Below, in pieces: positions 60,835-64,000 of a DNA stretch of 64,000 nt. The stretch's first letter is position 1; each line of letters opens with the position of its first letter. Location: assembly GCF_008831285.2 (NCBI RefSeq), contig NC_045142.1, positions 749,001-813,000 on the forward strand, in the 5' to 3' direction. The notes under the pieces are model-generated. The model was not told where the DNA came from. It saw nothing but the letters and a program-made list of their open reading frames with translations, and did not search any database. A program made the position numbers and the translations under genes. This DNA comes from Nymphaea colorata (Eukaryota; Streptophyta; Magnoliopsida; Nymphaeales; Nymphaeaceae).

Positions 60835-63800
60835 TCTTTCTGGTTTTGACTAAGACTGAGGAATCTAATTCTTGGCGGTGCAGCTTGAGTATGCCTGGTT
60901 TGGAAGTAAAATAAGATACCCATTTATTTAACCGTGGCATGGAAGGAACTTGTGCATTTGATTTCTCTGTAATTTGAACTGCATGCCTGTGCAAAGATAT
61001 GGCTTCTTTTTCTGAAAAGTAGAAGATGATGCTATTCTTGAAAATTAATCAATCCTTTTTTTTTTAATTTATGGTCTCTCATTAAATTAAAGTATTTTGA
61101 CTTAATTTGCTTTAAAGTATTACAAATATATTAAATGAAAAGTTTTTGCATGCTGGCGTTAATTTTTTATAGTATACTCATTTTATAAAGGAAATCACTT
61201 CTAAAATGGTTTCTTCCCTGACCTAGTGCCGATAGGCTCAACCTAAACTCTACCTCCTTCAGTTATTGGTTCCAAGGCTGCTTTGAAACGTGGGTGATGT
61301 AAAAGTACATTATTTCTCCATAAATGGAATCGCCCGGTGAGCAAAGAGATAGATTCATGAATATCCATTTACATAGCTAATTGCATAGGGCTTGAGAAAT
61401 ACATATAACAGCTTCAGTTTACAAAATAATTCACCAGCAAGTTTCATAAATTACAAAAAAGTTAAACTTAATACATTTAAGAAGACTATTTTATTTTTAA
61501 ACCATACCTAAAGAAAAGAAGAAAATCAAAACTAGCAAAAAACATGTGAATTGTGAAAAACCCTTTACTTGAACGTATTCCCTTTTCTATTAAGAGCAAG
61601 ATGGTTTTCTTTAAATGGTTTCCAATGATTGAATTCGCTTGTGCATTGTATTGTGAACTTAAGTGGGTCAGATCTTCATGAATACATCTAAGGTCAAGTG
61701 ATTTTTTTTGTAAATTCTGAATAATTAATTACTAATATTTTAGAAAATATAACAGGTAAGTATCCACCTGACATAAAGAAAGAGCATCGGCCGAAAGATA
61801 ATAGGAAAAACTAAAGACGATTTTGAACATGAAAAGTACTGAAAGAAGATCTAAGAAAAAAAAAGCAATATAATGCATTTAAAAAAAAAAACATACTTTA
61901 GGAGTTGTTTGGCAGCAGGAAGCGACCCCAGGTAGATACTTTCCGCTGAACTAACTTCACATGCACAGTAAGGTTGGATCTACCAAAAATAAAATTTAAC
62001 TTGATGATCCAGAAAAAGGGCACTTCATTTGGTGCCTTTTTATCAATTGGATGACTGTCTCGTAAAGAAAGAAATGAAATTCAAATGAGTGGTAGGTGTC
62101 TAAAGGTTGTTGCTCATATATGGAAAGGGATGCCTTAAAATTGAAGGGGGAGCCCCACTAAATCTTAGCAATATATGCACCAAGAGACAAGGGAATCAAT
62201 TGGCCCATAAAGTCTAATCCCCAGTTCAAGTAATGGAAGCAAAGACATCTTTCTAGTAGATCAGGCTTCAAATAAATAAAATTCTTCAACTGAACTCCTT
62301 TGCATTTACTAAAAGGGATGCTGGATCAACCTTTAAGCAAAAAAATGCCTTCAGTTTGAACACCTTAATCTGTAATCAGATTAAGTATAAAAGGTTATGT
62401 GTCAGCTAAGAAGATGTGCGAATGAAGGTTTCAACGGATGCAAAACCCAGAAATCTGAACTAGAAACAGACGCCATAGTCTGAGTCTAGATCTGTCAACG
62501 AAGATGGAGTAAAACCAGAGTGAACTTAATTTACCGGCCTGTTCGCTCCATTGTCACTGAAAACGAGTTTTATTTGAAAAACAAAAAACGAAAATAAGCC
62601 AGCCGAAAAAATGGGGAAAGATACGTTTTTTTGAAAAAAAAAACCGTCAAAATGGAAAAAAAGGGAAAAGTATTATTTGTGTTTATTCATTTTTTCCTTT
62701 GCATTTTCACGTTTTTTTTCTTTCTTTTTTTTATTGCAGACAAAATTTGTGAGAATGGTTCGATCAGCTTGGGTGCGGACTTGAGAACGATCTTTAAATA
62801 GAGAAAGGTCAATAATTCGATGAGGCAAGTATCTTGGCATAAACTTATTAAGGCTTGCCTCACCCAAGACTGCTTGTTTATATTCCACTAATCTGTATCG
62901 ATTCCATTAAACTAGCAGATGTCTGTGGTAATGAACTCTTATCTTCATCTACAGGTAGCCTCCCTGCAAATGATAAGTTCACGAGGAGTTAGCAAAATTA
63001 ACGAGAGAACAAGTTGTCATGAGTTATAGCCATATCACGACCCTTTTTTAGAGCCAAAACTTCCTTGTGGTTAGAATCAACAACATAAGAAAAAGAAGAC
63101 ATCACAAATTTAGAATTATAATAACAAACGAGGAAAAAAAAAGGCCCTTTTCCCATGGAAGTAAGCCTTTTAGGCTGAACTTTGTATATTGTTGCCCTCA
63201 TAAATCTCTCTTCACTTCTACAATTTCGAATTTTAATTCCACCAAAATGAAAGTTTCAAGGATGCAAGAAGCTTTTGCTCCAGAGTTCACCACTGTCAAG
63301 AAACAGATCTTAAAGTCTATAAGACACCAATGTAGGCATGTCCTTACTCTTAGAGTGGTTCCCTTTTCCCCGAAAGAAATTAAAGATCTATAGTTTCTAT
63401 TTCCCCTTCTTTTGATACTGAAGCTGATCAGGAAACGTGAACAGAATACCAAAGAACGTTCAAGACGAAATGCGGAACTTAGATGAGAAATTGAGAGAAT
63501 ATTGAAAATGTACGTGAATCTAGTGCACGCTCTAGATGAGAAAACGAGGGAGTTAATGAAAATGTCTTTGATTCTACTGCTCTCTTCTCACTTTTTTTAT
63601 TTTTTCTAAAAGAAACCCGTTTTGAAGTATAGTTACTGTAATTACTTCTATTTTTTGAAACGTGTATCAGTCAATAATCAGCATAGCAAATTATACTTGA
63701 CACCTTGCATGCTGTGTTCATCCATTACATGCACATATCTTCCTGGCAGTAGGGCTGCAAACACACCACCATTTGAGATATCCAGATTTGGACATGCATA

Positions 63801-64000
63801 TTAGCCAAGCTAAACATTTTCTAATTTAGCGTTTTTCAGATGCTGACGAATTCTGGATCAATATTTTAAGTTGCACATGCCATTTAGGTGGCAATGGCAA
63901 TAAACTCATGGCTACTTCATACTAGTCTTTTATGCTAACATCGGGTTTTTTAGTAGATTGTAATGTCGTCTCCCTGATCGCCATTTAAAAAAGATCTTAA

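Larger units (their letters stand above)
53111..64000. other. Gene-poor right end
   Basis: After a GC-rich stretch to about 53,450 the sequence is AT-rich with short unrelated ORFs, one small MITE and microsatellites. A short direct repeat (actttgcttatcaa) occurs at about 55,511 and 55,561. No gene recognised. Confidence 0.5.

Overview
This window is nuclear DNA from a flowering plant. All recognisable genes are plant types with many GT-AG introns: a cytokinin-relay histidine phosphotransfer protein, an ENTH/epsin-like fragment, a trehalose-6-phosphate phosphatase, a plant-only serine-rich protein resembling Arabidopsis At3g17950, and an XB3/XBAT31-type ankyrin-RING ubiquitin ligase. Intergenic DNA is AT-rich and holds (CT)n/(GT)n/(TA)n microsatellites, inverted-repeat (foldback) elements and a tRNA-derived SINE. 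The sequence alone does not give the species. The moderate GC content of the coding exons does not resemble a typical grass genome.

Layout. 1-2,350: intergenic with a SINE at about 733-950. 2,612-6,312 (+): six-exon HPt gene with an intact phospho-acceptor His. 7,338-7,759 (-): two-exon relic of an ENTH-domain gene, truncated where a splice donor appears to be lost. 8-24 kb: no intact gene found, but a patchwork of duplicated blocks. It contains two copies of the HPt gene's 5' flank and first intron without HPt exons (9.2-10.3 and 16.2-17.8 kb), a three-copy long-TIR MITE family, a second duplicated block (14.3-15.2 and 18.4-19.9 kb), a third repeat present three times, one copy inverted (15.7, 17.8 and 23.3 kb), and several large foldbacks (10.4, 20.2 and 21.2 kb). 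25.1-32.0 kb (+): trehalose-phosphate phosphatase with a GC-rich G-box promoter, a TATA box, a 1.9-kb leader intron and ten inferred coding exons. 34.5-35.9 kb (+): unrecognised acidic/charged protein gene with a mitosis-type MSA promoter motif and a duplicated splice donor. 39.8-42.2 kb (+): At3g17950-like gene. 42.2-49.6 kb: intergenic with a MITE and a GC-rich island. 49.6-52.5 kb (-): XBAT31-type E3 ligase. 52.5-64 kb: no gene recognised, one small MITE.

The genes are independent transcription units and do not form one pathway. Two touch hormone/sugar signalling (HPt relay; trehalose-6-phosphate turnover) and one is a membrane-anchored ubiquitin ligase of the type linked to immunity and root development. 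The most unusual structures are a near-perfect hairpin of about 98-bp arms in a trehalose-phosphate phosphatase intron, the exon-less copies of the HPt leader, the decayed ENTH gene, and the tail-duplicated donor of the 34.5-kb gene. Exon joins were made by eye from reading frame, splice dinucleotides and family knowledge; no alignment or expression data were available.
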